Below, one piece after another: positions 1 through 8,900 of a stretch of 18,279 nt of DNA. Each line of letters begins with the position of its first letter. Position 1 is the first letter of the stretch. This stretch comes from Gemmatimonadota bacterium (lineage in GTDB: Bacteria; Gemmatimonadota; Gemmatimonadetes; Gemmatimonadales; GWC2-71-9). The notes under the pieces were generated by a model that saw only the letters and a program-made list of their open reading frames with translations, did no database searches and had not been told where the DNA came from. Location of the stretch: contig JAGGAG010000033.1 of assembly GCA_017889745.1 (NCBI GenBank), forward strand, positions 1-18,279, read 5' to 3'. The translations under genes and the position numbers were made by a program.

Positions 1-695
1 CCGTAGCCGCGCAAGCGGTCGATCCCGCGACGCCACAGCAGCTTCGCCTCGCCCGCCGCGCCCTCCCGCTGCAGCCGCCGCACGTGTCCCTCGATCCGCC
101 GCCACAGCCGCGCCGGCGCCGCGGGCTGGTGCTCCGTCGAGAACCACGTCGGCCCCCACGAGTCGAACATCGTCAGCAGGCCGATCGGCTCCCCTTCGGC
201 CTGCAGTCGCTGCGCCATCTCCAGTGCCACGATGCCCCCCAGCGAACCGCCACCCAGGAAGTACGGCCCGTGCGGCTGGATCCGCCGGATCTCCTCGATG
301 TACTGCTCCGCCATCTCGTTGAGGTTGCGGAACGGCTCGGTCTTGCCGTCGAGCCCGCGGCACTGGATGCCGTACACCGGCTGCTCCGCGTCCACGAAGG
401 TCGACAGCGTGCGATAGTTGAGCACGGCACCGCCGCGCGCATGCATGCAGAAGAACGGTGGCAGGCTGCCGCCCGGCTTGAGCGGCACCACGTGGCTCCA
501 CAGCGGGCGCAGCCAGTGCTCATGCGCCCGAGGGTCGCGCACCGCGTCCGACGACGTCACGATGTCCGGCGGCGGCGCGGTGAAGGCCGGCATCTGCTGC
601 GGCGTGCGCGGCACCGACGAGCTGATCTGCTGGTCGAATCGCGCGGCGAGTGATCGGACCGTCTGCGCCTCCAGCAGGGTCGCCAGCGGCAGGTT
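1..695 (-). CDS. PKS thioesterase domain (C-terminal part of the PKS gene, out of frame; partial at window edge)
   Basis: The reading frame shifts near 697, and downstream of it the sequence stays open to the left edge. It reads first as the last helices of a carrier protein (LPLATLLEAQTVRSLAARF), then a linker, then a type I thioesterase. Visible motifs are FFCMHARGG (core strand and oxyanion region), the nucleophile elbow GGGSLGG (GxSxG) near 237-258, and FDSWGP, which carries the usual catalytic Asp. The catalytic His would lie beyond the window. Such domains release the finished chain from the carrier by hydrolysis or transfer. This segment belongs to the PKS gene whose N-terminal part ends at 557 in another frame. 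It has no ribosome binding site of its own, and its first ATG is at 593, inside the linker. It is therefore either the tail of a frameshifted gene or a tail separated by an assembly error. The TE identity is firm; the gene boundary is not. Confidence 0.85.
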
Positions 696-3600
696 GTGAG
701 GTCGAGCAGGTTCTCGTCCAGTCCCACACGGGGCAATGACAGCAATCCCGACACGAGCGCGGCGATCTCACGCTCGAGCGGTGTCGCTGCCGCCTCCGCC
801 GCCTCCGGCGCCGCAACCGATGGCGCCACGATCTGCGGGCGGCTGCTCTCGCGCAACTGCCGGAGCAGCAGCGTGAGCGGAAGCGGCGACACCGCGACCT
901 GCGGAGTCGGCGGTGCTGCCAGGATGCGCGCCAGCGCCGCCACCCCCTCGTCGCCGCGGATGCCTTCCCGGATCGTGAGGCCGAGCAGCGGGTTGGCCGG
1001 CGCGGCCTCGCGACCGCGCTGCGGCGGGGTGGCCGGCGGCGCCGCCAGGCGGCCCATCTCCCGCACCGCAAGCAGGCTCAGCTCCAGCACCTCCACCAGC
1101 ACCCGTCCCGACGCGTCGCACATCGCGGCGTCGAATACCGCCACGTCACCCGGCGTCGAGAGATCGTCGCGATACCGCACCCGGCTGGAGATGATGCGCG
1201 GCAGGTCGCCGTGGATGCGCACCGTCCCGATGGACAGCGGCACCAGCAGCTGGTGCTCGCGCTCGAGCCATGGTACCAGCGCCTGCGCCCCCGCCATGGC
1301 GATGTCCATCAGCGCCGGGTGCAAAGGATAGGTCTCGAGGTCGGTGGCGAACTGCGGCTGCAGCTCCAGTTCCAGCAGCGCCTCGCGCTGGCCGGTGCTG
1401 ATCCGCCGCAGGTTGTCCCAGCGGGGCCCGAAATCGAGGAAGGGAGCCGCCGTGGTCACGCTCGCCGGGTCCTCGGCCTGCGTGGTGCGGCGGGCCAGCG
1501 CGGCGAGGTCCACCGTCGGTGCCGTGTCGATCGCGGCCCCGATGCGCGCCCGCGCATGCAGCCGCCAGGGTGCGCTGGCACCCGGCCTGCTCTCGACCAC
1601 CACCCGACCGTCCGTCGTGTCGAGGCGCACGCGAATGTCGCTGTGGCTCCCCTCCGGTACGACGAGGGGGTCGACGAACTCCACGTCGCGCACCGCGGTC
1701 GGGCCCGCGCGGCCCGACAGCCGGTCGGCCAGGTAGGCCAGGGCCACGAAGCCGGTGCCGGGCACCATCGGTTGCCCGCCGCGCACGCGATGCTCCGACA
1801 GCAGCCAGTGGGTGTCGGGCGCGATCGTGCCGAGGAACGCCTGCTCTCGCGCGCTGAGCTGCACTCGTCTCGCGAGCAGCGGATGGCCGGTCGGCTCGCC
1901 GCTGAGCGGTGCGCTCACCCCCATGGCCGACGCGAGCGACGCCGCCATGCCGACGTCCGACCATGGGGCCCAGTTGACCGACACGACGCGCGCGCCGCCC
2001 AGCGCGAACTGCCGCTGCGCCCACGCGTCCAGGAAGGCGTTCGCGGCGGCGTAGTCGAACTGCCCCGGCAGTCCCGTCAGCGCGCTGATCGACGAGAAGA
2101 GCACCACGAAGTCCGGGCTGGTGCCGCGCAACGCTTCCTCCAGTGCCAGCGTGCCCTGCACCTTGGGCGCGAGCACCCGCTGTGCATCCTCCGCCGCGCG
2201 CACTTGCAGCGCGCCGTCGTCCAGCAGGCCCGCCGCGTGGACCACGCCGTGCAGCGCACCGAACTGCTTGCGGACCAGGTCGAGCCCCGCCTTGAGCGCG
2301 CGCACATCGGTCACGTCGGCCGACAGGGGGAGCACCCTGGCGCCAGCGTCCTCCAGCTCGCGCACCATGAGGATCCGTCGGGTCGTCTCATCTTGCGCGT
2401 CGTGCGATCCGATCCAGTTGTCCCAGAGCTCGCGCGGCGGCAGCGGCTGCCGCGCCACCAGCGCGATGCGCGCGCCATGCGCGTGGGCCAGGTGCCGGGC
2501 CACCGCCAGGCCGAGTCCGCCGAAGCCGCCCGTGATCAGGTAGGTCCCGCCGTCGCGGAATGGCGGCGTCGCCGCCGCGTCCAGCGGCAGCGGCTCGAGC
2601 GAGGGCACCCACCGGTCCGGGCCGCGCAGCGCCGTCACGTCATGGTCCGTGGCGGCCAGCTCGGCCAGCAGTTGTTCCGTGAGCCGGGGGCTCGCTCGCT
2701 CCGTCGCGGGCAGGTCCACCAGCCGCGCGGTGACGCCCGGCAGCTCCGTGGGGATCACCCGCACGGCGCCGACCAGCGTGGCCAGCCGCGGATCGGTGCT
2801 CTCATCACCCGTCACGCGGGCGGCACCCATCGTCACCACCGTGAGCTGTACCTGCGACAGCTCCTCGCTGCCCATCGCCTGGCTCAGCGCCAGCAGCGAC
2901 AGGAATCCGGCCTCCAGCGACGCATCGTCCAGCGGCCACGCGAAGATGATCCGCCGCGGGCTCCGCCCCGCGTCGCGCAGGGCCGCGAGCAATGCCGCGG
3001 CATCGTCCGCGTTCCCCGGCACGATCGTGTATCCATTGGGCCCGGCGGCACTGAAGCGCGCGCCGCGTGACGCCACCACCACGTCCAGGCCGGCCCGTCG
3101 AAGCTGGTCGACCAGCGCGCGCGCGAGCGGCGACCGGTCGGTGAACACCAGCACGGGACCGTCCAGCCGTTCGCCCGGGGCCACTGGCCCGCCACGGCGC
3201 CACGATGGCTGCGAGAACCAGTCGCGCATGTCGTCCGCGCGCACCAGCGCGGCACCCGGCCGGGCCGCGACGGCGCGCGGCTCGATCCAGTGCCGCTCCC
3301 GCTCGAACGGATAGGTGGGCAGCGCCACGCGCCGCCGGGGCTCGCCCTCGTGCAGCCGGGCCCAATCCACCTCGATCCCCGAGATCCACAGCCGGCCCAG
3401 CGACGCCAGCATGTAGGCCGTCTCGTCGGCCGGTTCATCCGGGTGCGGCATCGACGTCAGCGTCACGGGCGGACTGCCCCCCTGCTGCCGCGCCAGCGTG
3501 GTCAGCGTCCGGCCCGGACCCACTTCGAGCAGGACGCTCGCGTCGGTCCGCATCAGCGCGCCCAGCCCGTCACTGAACTGCACGGTCTGTCGCAGGTGCC

Positions 3601-5938
3601 GAACCCAGTACTCCGGGTCCGTCGCATCCGCCTCGGTCATCCACGTGCCGGTCAGGTTGGACGCGAGGGGAATGACCGGCGGCCGCAGGTCGAGGCGGCG
3701 CACGAACGCGTGGAACTCCGGCAGGATCGGTTCCAGCAGTTGCGAGTGCGCCGCGACGTTGATGCGGAGGCGTGAGCTTTCCACCCCGCGCGCGGACAGC
3801 GTGCGCATCAGCCGCTCGATCGCGGCCACCGGTCCCGATGCCACCGAGAGCATCGGTCCGTTGGCCGCCGCGATCGAAAGATCCGTCCCCAGCAGCGGTG
3901 AGAGTTCGCCGGCGCCCAGCGGCACGCTCAGCATGGCGCCCTCGGCCACCGTCTCGAACAGCCGTGCCCGCGTGGTGACCAGCGCCAGCGCATCCGCCAG
4001 CGAGAACACCCCGGCAAGGCACGCGGCGGTGTACTCGCCCATGCTGTGACCGATCAGCCCGGACGGCTCGATCCCCCAGTGCATCCACAGGCGCGCCAGC
4101 GCGTACTGGGTGATGAACAGCGCCGGCAGGCCCGTCAGGGGCTCCTGCAGCGCGGCGGCGGCGGCGGCGTCGGTCATCGCTGCCAGCAGCAGCGAGCGCA
4201 CCCGGTCTGCGTGCTCCCGCGCGAGGAGACCGAGACACTCTTCCACCGCCTTCCGGTACACCGGCTCCTCGCGGTACAGGCTCGCGCCCATGCCCGGATG
4301 TTGCGCGCCGCCGCCAGCAAACATGAAGGCGACGGTGCGTCCCCGCTCGGGCGCCTTGCCGCTGAACAGCACCCGCGGGTCCCGGTGGGTCAGGTCCCGC
4401 GCCGCGGCCGTCGTGCTGTCCGCCACGATGATTCGCCGGTGCGCCATCGCCGCGCGCCCCACTTGCAGTGTCCAGGCGGCATCGGCCAGCGACGGAGCCT
4501 CCGGCGCGGTGAGCGCCGCGGCAAGCCGGTCGGTGGCGCGCTCCAGGGCTCCGCTGGTACGTGCTGAAATCGGCAACAACTGGCGGGGTCGGGAGGGAGC
4601 ACGGGACGGGGAGGGTTCGGATGGCTCCTCCAGCACGACGTGCGCGTTGGTACCGCCCACGCCGAGCGAGCTCACGCCCGCGCGCCGCGGTGCCGGTGCG
4701 TTCCACTCCTTGAGCGCCGCGCTCACGTAGAACGGTGTCTCGCCGAACTGGCAGGCGGGGTTGGGTGCCGAGTAGTGCAGCGACGGAGGCAGTTGCCGGT
4801 GCCGCAGCGCCTGGATCGCCTTGATCATGCTGGCGGCGCCGGCCGCCGTATCGATGTGCCCGATGTTCGTCTTCACCGAGCCGATGGCGCAGTAGCCCCG
4901 GCGGTCCGTGTGGAGCCGGAACGCTTCGGTGAGCGCGGCCACCTCGATCGGGTCGCCCACGAGCGTGCCCGTGCCGTGGGCCTCTATCAGCGTCACGGTG
5001 GAGGCATCCACACCCGCCACCGCGAGCGCCTCGCTGATGGCGCTGGCCTGGCCCTTCACGCTCGGCGCCAGGTAGCTCACCTTTTCCGAGCCGTCGTTGT
5101 TGACCGCCGTGCCCTTCACCACGGCGTAGATCGTGTCGCCGTCGGCGATGGCATCCGCCAGCCGGCGCAGCACCAGCACGCCGACGCCGCTCCCGAACAC
5201 CGTCCCGGCGGCGCGCGCATCGAAGGCGCGGCACCGTCCATCGGGCGATAGTATCTCGCCTTCGGCGTACAGGTAGCCCTGCCGGTGCGGCAGCTCGATG
5301 GTGACCCCGCCCGCCACCGCCAGGTCGCACTCGCCCGCCAGCAGGCTCTGCACCCCGAGGTGCACGGCGACCAGGGACGTCGAGCATGCGGTCTGCACCG
5401 CCACGCTCGGCCCGTGCAGGTTGAGCGCGTACGACACCCGCGTGGTGAGGAAGTCCTTGTCGTTGCCGGTATGGCGGAGGAGGAAGAACCCGACCGAGTC
5501 GATCAGCTCCGGCCGGGTCAGCAGGTTGTAGCCCAGGTAGGCGTTGTGTCCCGATCCACCGAAGACGCCGATCGGGCCGCCGAAACGTGATGGCGTGTGC
5601 CCCGCGTGCTCCAGCGCTTCCCACACGCATTCGAGGAAGTGCCGGTGCTGCGGGTCCATGATGGCCGCCTCGTGCGCGCTCAGGCCGAAGAACCCGGCGT
5701 CGAACATCTCCATGTCGTCGAGCGGCGCGCCACGGGGCACGTAATGCGGATTGCCGAACACGGCGGCCGGCACGCCGGCGGCGCGCAGTTCGTCGGTGCT
5801 GAACGAGCGGATCGACTCGACGCCGTCGCGCACGTTCCGCCAGAAGGTGTCGACATCAGCGGCGCCGGGCACGCGGCACGCCATGCCAACGACGGCGATG
5901 TCGGTGGTGGGGAAGTTGTCGGGCTTTTCCGCGGACAT
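557..5938 (-). CDS. Type I modular polyketide synthase, KS-AT-KR-DH-(broken carrier)
   Basis: One PKS extension module. From the ATG at 5938, KS spans about 10-430 with Cys185 in TACSTSL, His321 in HGTGT and His361 in NIGH. AT spans 535-850 with Ser632 in GHSMGEY and VAAHS at the specificity loop; malonyl is the likelier extender. KR spans 915-1340 with NADPH motif GGFGGLG, Lys1259, Ser1283, Tyr1296, Asn1300 and an LDD motif (B-type, D-hydroxyl). DH spans 1350-1625 with His1383 and Asp1545. KR before DH is the reverse of the common order. The carrier domain begins normally (VGLDENLLDL) but then loses its DSL/HSL region and frame, and out-of-frame residues run to a stop at 557; the thioesterase follows in another frame at 1-695. 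I chose ATG 5938 over GTG 5962 because it starts 7 nt after the NRPS stop (5946) with AAGGAG upstream. It is translationally coupled to the NRPS and should accept its aminoacyl chain. Confidence 0.92.
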   Translation of the reverse strand: MSAEKPDNFPTTDIAVVGMACRVPGAADVDTFWRNVRDGVESIRSFSTDELRAAGVPAAVFGNPHYVPRGAPLDDMEMFDAGFFGLSAHEAAIMDPQHRHFLECVWEALEHAGHTPSRFGGPIGVFGGSGHNAYLGYNLLTRPELIDSVGFFLLRHTGNDKDFLTTRVSYALNLHGPSVAVQTACSTSLVAVHLGVQSLLAGECDLAVAGGVTIELPHRQGYLYAEGEILSPDGRCRAFDARAAGTVFGSGVGVLVLRRLADAIADGDTIYAVVKGTAVNNDGSEKVSYLAPSVKGQASAISEALAVAGVDASTVTLIEAHGTGTLVGDPIEVAALTEAFRLHTDRRGYCAIGSVKTNIGHIDTAAGAASMIKAIQALRHRQLPPSLHYSAPNPACQFGETPFYVSAALKEWNAPAPRRAGVSSLGVGGTNAHVVLEEPSEPSPSRAPSRPRQLLPISARTSGALERATDRLAAALTAPEAPSLADAAWTLQVGRAAMAHRRIIVADSTTAAARDLTHRDPRVLFSGKAPERGRTVAFMFAGGGAQHPGMGASLYREEPVYRKAVEECLGLLAREHADRVRSLLLAAMTDAAAAAALQEPLTGLPALFITQYALARLWMHWGIEPSGLIGHSMGEYTAACLAGVFSLADALALVTTRARLFETVAEGAMLSVPLGAGELSPLLGTDLSIAAANGPMLSVASGPVAAIERLMRTLSARGVESSRLRINVAAHSQLLEPILPEFHAFVRRLDLRPPVIPLASNLTGTWMTEADATDPEYWVRHLRQTVQFSDGLGALMRTDASVLLEVGPGRTLTTLARQQGGSPPVTLTSMPHPDEPADETAYMLASLGRLWISGIEVDWARLHEGEPRRRVALPTYPFERERHWIEPRAVAARPGAALVRADDMRDWFSQPSWRRGGPVAPGERLDGPVLVFTDRSPLARALVDQLRRAGLDVVVASRGARFSAAGPNGYTIVPGNADDAAALLAALRDAGRSPRRIIFAWPLDDASLEAGFLSLLALSQAMGSEELSQVQLTVVTMGAARVTGDESTDPRLATLVGAVRVIPTELPGVTARLVDLPATERASPRLTEQLLAELAATDHDVTALRGPDRWVPSLEPLPLDAAATPPFRDGGTYLITGGFGGLGLAVARHLAHAHGARIALVARQPLPPRELWDNWIGSHDAQDETTRRILMVRELEDAGARVLPLSADVTDVRALKAGLDLVRKQFGALHGVVHAAGLLDDGALQVRAAEDAQRVLAPKVQGTLALEEALRGTSPDFVVLFSSISALTGLPGQFDYAAANAFLDAWAQRQFALGGARVVSVNWAPWSDVGMAASLASAMGVSAPLSGEPTGHPLLARRVQLSAREQAFLGTIAPDTHWLLSEHRVRGGQPMVPGTGFVALAYLADRLSGRAGPTAVRDVEFVDPLVVPEGSHSDIRVRLDTTDGRVVVESRPGASAPWRLHARARIGAAIDTAPTVDLAALARRTTQAEDPASVTTAAPFLDFGPRWDNLRRISTGQREALLELELQPQFATDLETYPLHPALMDIAMAGAQALVPWLEREHQLLVPLSIGTVRIHGDLPRIISSRVRYRDDLSTPGDVAVFDAAMCDASGRVLVEVLELSLLAVREMGRLAAPPATPPQRGREAAPANPLLGLTIREGIRGDEGVAALARILAAPPTPQVAVSPLPLTLLLRQLRESSRPQIVAPSVAAPEAAEAAATPLEREIAALVSGLLSLPRVGLDENLLDLTTCRWRPCWRRRRSDHSPRDSTSRSARRCRARRSRCRPSPRRRRTS
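690..706 (-). other. Frameshift/deletion junction in the PKS carrier domain
   Basis: Reading leftward, the intact frame encodes ENLLDL (ends at 698). Carrier helix III-IV sequence (NLPLATLLEAQTVRSLA) resumes at 695, offset by two nucleotides. Aligning by eye to the intact carrier of the neighbouring NRPS (FFDLGGHSLLAVQV...), about 20-21 residues are absent between these points, including the GGHSL-type motif with the phosphopantetheine-bearing Ser. The frame offset implies a loss of about 61 or 64 nt (a length leaving remainder 1 when divided by 3). It could be a true deletion that inactivates the synthase or an assembly/consensus error. Both flanks look otherwise undecayed, which favours a recent event or an artefact. 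Confidence 0.8.
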
Positions 5939-5945
5939 CAGGTGA

Positions 5946-8900
5946 TCAGGCTCCTTCACCACCGGCCCGCCGCGTGCGCCGCTGCAGTGCCGTGCGCCGC
6001 GCCTCGCCCCGCGAGGCCCCGTCCTGCAGTCGTGCCTCGCTGCCGTCGCTCCCGCCCAGGAAACCCGCGAGCGTGGCCAAGGTGGGGAATCGGAACAGGT
6101 CGGTGATGCCGACGGGGCGCTCCGGCAGCAGTTCGCGCAGGCGACGGTGCACCTGCACCGCCAGGAGCGAGTGCCCGCCCAGGTCGAAGAAGTTCGCGTC
6201 GCGGCTCACGTGCGGCAGCTGCAGCAGTTCGCGCCAGATGCCGGCGATCGTCTCCTCGATGACGTTGGCCGGCCGGCTCTCCAGGGAGGACGTCGCTGCG
6301 GTGACGACCGACGGGCCGGGCAGCGCCCGCCGGTCTACCTTGCCGTTGGGCGTCATCGGCAGCCGTTCCATGGTCACGATGTGCGACGGCACCATGAAGT
6401 CCGGCAGCGCGCGCCGCAGGTGGGCCCGCAATCCGGCCGGGTCCGCGGCCCCGGTGCGGAACACCACGTACGCCACCAGTCGCGTCTCGCCGGGCCGGTC
6501 TTCGCGTGCCATCACCACCGCCGTGCGCACCGCCGGATACGCTTCGCAGTGTGCTTCCACGTCGCCCAGCTCGATGCGGTAGCCCGTCAGCTTCACCTGC
6601 TGGTCCAGCCGCCCGAGGAACTCGAGGCGTCCGTCGGCGCGCCAGCGTGCCCGGTCACCCGTGCGGTACATGCGGCGCCCGGGCTGGAACGGATCGGCCA
6701 CGAACCGGCTCGCGGTCGCTTCCGCCTGGCCGAGGTAGCCGCGCGTCACGCCCAGCCCGCCGATGTGCAGCTCGCCTGGAATGCCGGCGGGAAGCAGCTC
6801 GCCCCGCGCGTCGAGCACGTAGACCTGCGTGTTCGCGAGCGGCCGGCCGATCGGCACCGGGCGCTCGTCGGCGGCCACGTCGTGCATCGTCGACCAGACC
6901 GTCGTTTCCGTCGGGCCGTACATGTTGTGCAGTCGACCGGTCGGCAGTGCGCCGCGCAGGTCGGCGGCAAGCGGCTCCGACAGGAGTTCTCCCCCCACCA
7001 GCAGGTGCCGGACTGCGCCGAGCGCCGCCCGTGATCCCGGGTCGGCCAGCAGCAGCCGCGCCAGCGACGGAGTGCACTGCAGGTGGGTTACGCCGTGGCG
7101 CGCCACCAGCGCCGCCAGCCCATGCTGGTCGGCGGCGGCCGGGCGGTCGAGCGTCGCGCGCTGCCGCAACCGGTCGAGTTGTTCCAGGTGGGCGAGCACC
7201 ACGTCCGTCGGGACCCCGAAGTCGATCAGGCACGCGATCTCGTCCACGCCGATGGCCGCGAGCCGGTCCACCCGCGCGGTGCACGACTCCACCGTGCCGA
7301 ACAGCCCGCTCGTTTCGTAGTACCGCTCGAAGGCGTACGCCAGCACGTCCTCCCGCTCCTGCGCGGTCAGCTGCTCGAGGTCGAGGGTACCGCCGCTCGC
7401 CTCGTCGCCCGGGCGCCGCTTGAGCGCGGGGAATGACCAGGCGTAGCCCCGGATCAGGTCCACCGAGCTGCGCAGGTACTCCACGAGTGGCTGCCGCACG
7501 AGCGCCTTGACCTCGGCTTCGTCGTGCCCGATCAGGGTGTGCAGCATCAGCGTCACCCGGCCCTCGCCCGGATGGCCCGCCTCGCGCCACGCCTGGCGGT
7601 AGAGAGCCAGCTTCGCACCCAGCTCCTCGATGCTCTGGCCGAGCAGGTGCGTCAGCACTCGGGCGCCGATGAGTCCGGCCTGCCGGTAGGTGTCGGGACG
7701 GCCCGCGGCCGTGAGCCAGACCGGCAGTTCCGGCTGCACCGGCCGGGGCAGCGTGCGCACCGGCACCATGCGGCCGTTCACGCCCGGCAGTTCCACGGCC
7801 TCGCCCCGCCACAGCCGGCGCACCACCTCGATGTCCCGCAGCATGACGGCCTTGTGGTCGGCGTACGCCTCGGGCCGCAGCACGAAGTCGTTCGGCTGCC
7901 ACCCCGCCGCGAACGCCACGCCGGCGCGCCCCCGCGAGATGCTGTCCACCACCGACCACTCTTCGGCCACACGCGCGGGATGGTGCAGCGGCAGCACGAC
8001 GCTTCCGGCCCGCACGTGCACCCGGTGCGTCACCGCGGCCACCGCCGCGCCGGTCACGGCCGGATTCGGGTAGATGCCGCCGAACGCGTGAAAGTGACGC
8101 TCCGGCGTCCACACCGCCTCGAACCCGCGGGCGTCCGCGAACCGCGCGCCGTCGAGCAGCAGGCGGTACTGGTCGTCGCCCCCCGATTCCGCGCTGGCGA
8201 AGTAGAACAGGCTGAACGACGGATGCCCGCACGCCTGCTCCGCGCGCGGCAGTGTGCGGCCCTCGCGGTGCAGCACCACCGTGTAGCCGCGCGCCAGCGT
8301 CCAGAAGAGTTCGAGCACCGAGATGTCGAACGATACGCTCGTCACCGCCAGCCACGTGCCGGGCGTCGTGCCCAGCCGCTCATCCATCGCGGCGAAGAAG
8401 TTGAGCACGTTGCCGCGCTCGACCATGACCCCCTTGGGGCGTCCGGTGGAACCCGATGTGTAGATCACGTAGGCCAGGTGCTCCGGCCCGGCGCTCGGCG
8501 CGGGGATCGTGTCCGGCTGCGCCAGCAGCTCCGCCGCCATTCCCTCGAGCGTCAGGACCTCGCACCTGGCTTCCAGGGTGGCGCCGCGCCGCGATTCCTG
8601 CGTGATCACCAGCCGCGCCCCGGAGTCCTCGAGCATCAGCGCCAGCCGTTGCGGCGGATACTCGGGATCGAGCGGCACGTAGGCCCCGCCCGCGCGCATT
8701 ACCGCGAGCAGCGTCACCACCAGCTCGAGCTCCCGGTCGAGCAGCACCGCGACCCGGTCGTCCGGCCCGATGCCGCGCGCACGGAGCAGGTGTGCCAGGC
8801 GGCTCACCCGCTGGTCCAGCTCCCGGTATGTCAGGCCGCGCCCCCGGCACACGAGCGCCACGTGCTCCGGGTCGAAAAGCGCCCGCTCGTGCACCAGGCC

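Noticed and set aside
1211..3070. Long plus-strand open frame (619 codons) opposite the PKS
   Set aside because: It is antisense to continuous KR/DH coding sequence with intact motifs; Arg/His/Gln-rich composition is typical of GC-rich shadow frames.
3570..5630. 686-codon minus-strand frame overlapping the PKS in another frame
   Set aside because: It is an out-of-frame reading of KS-AT sequence, rich in Arg, Gly and Ala; the real frame carries all catalytic motifs.
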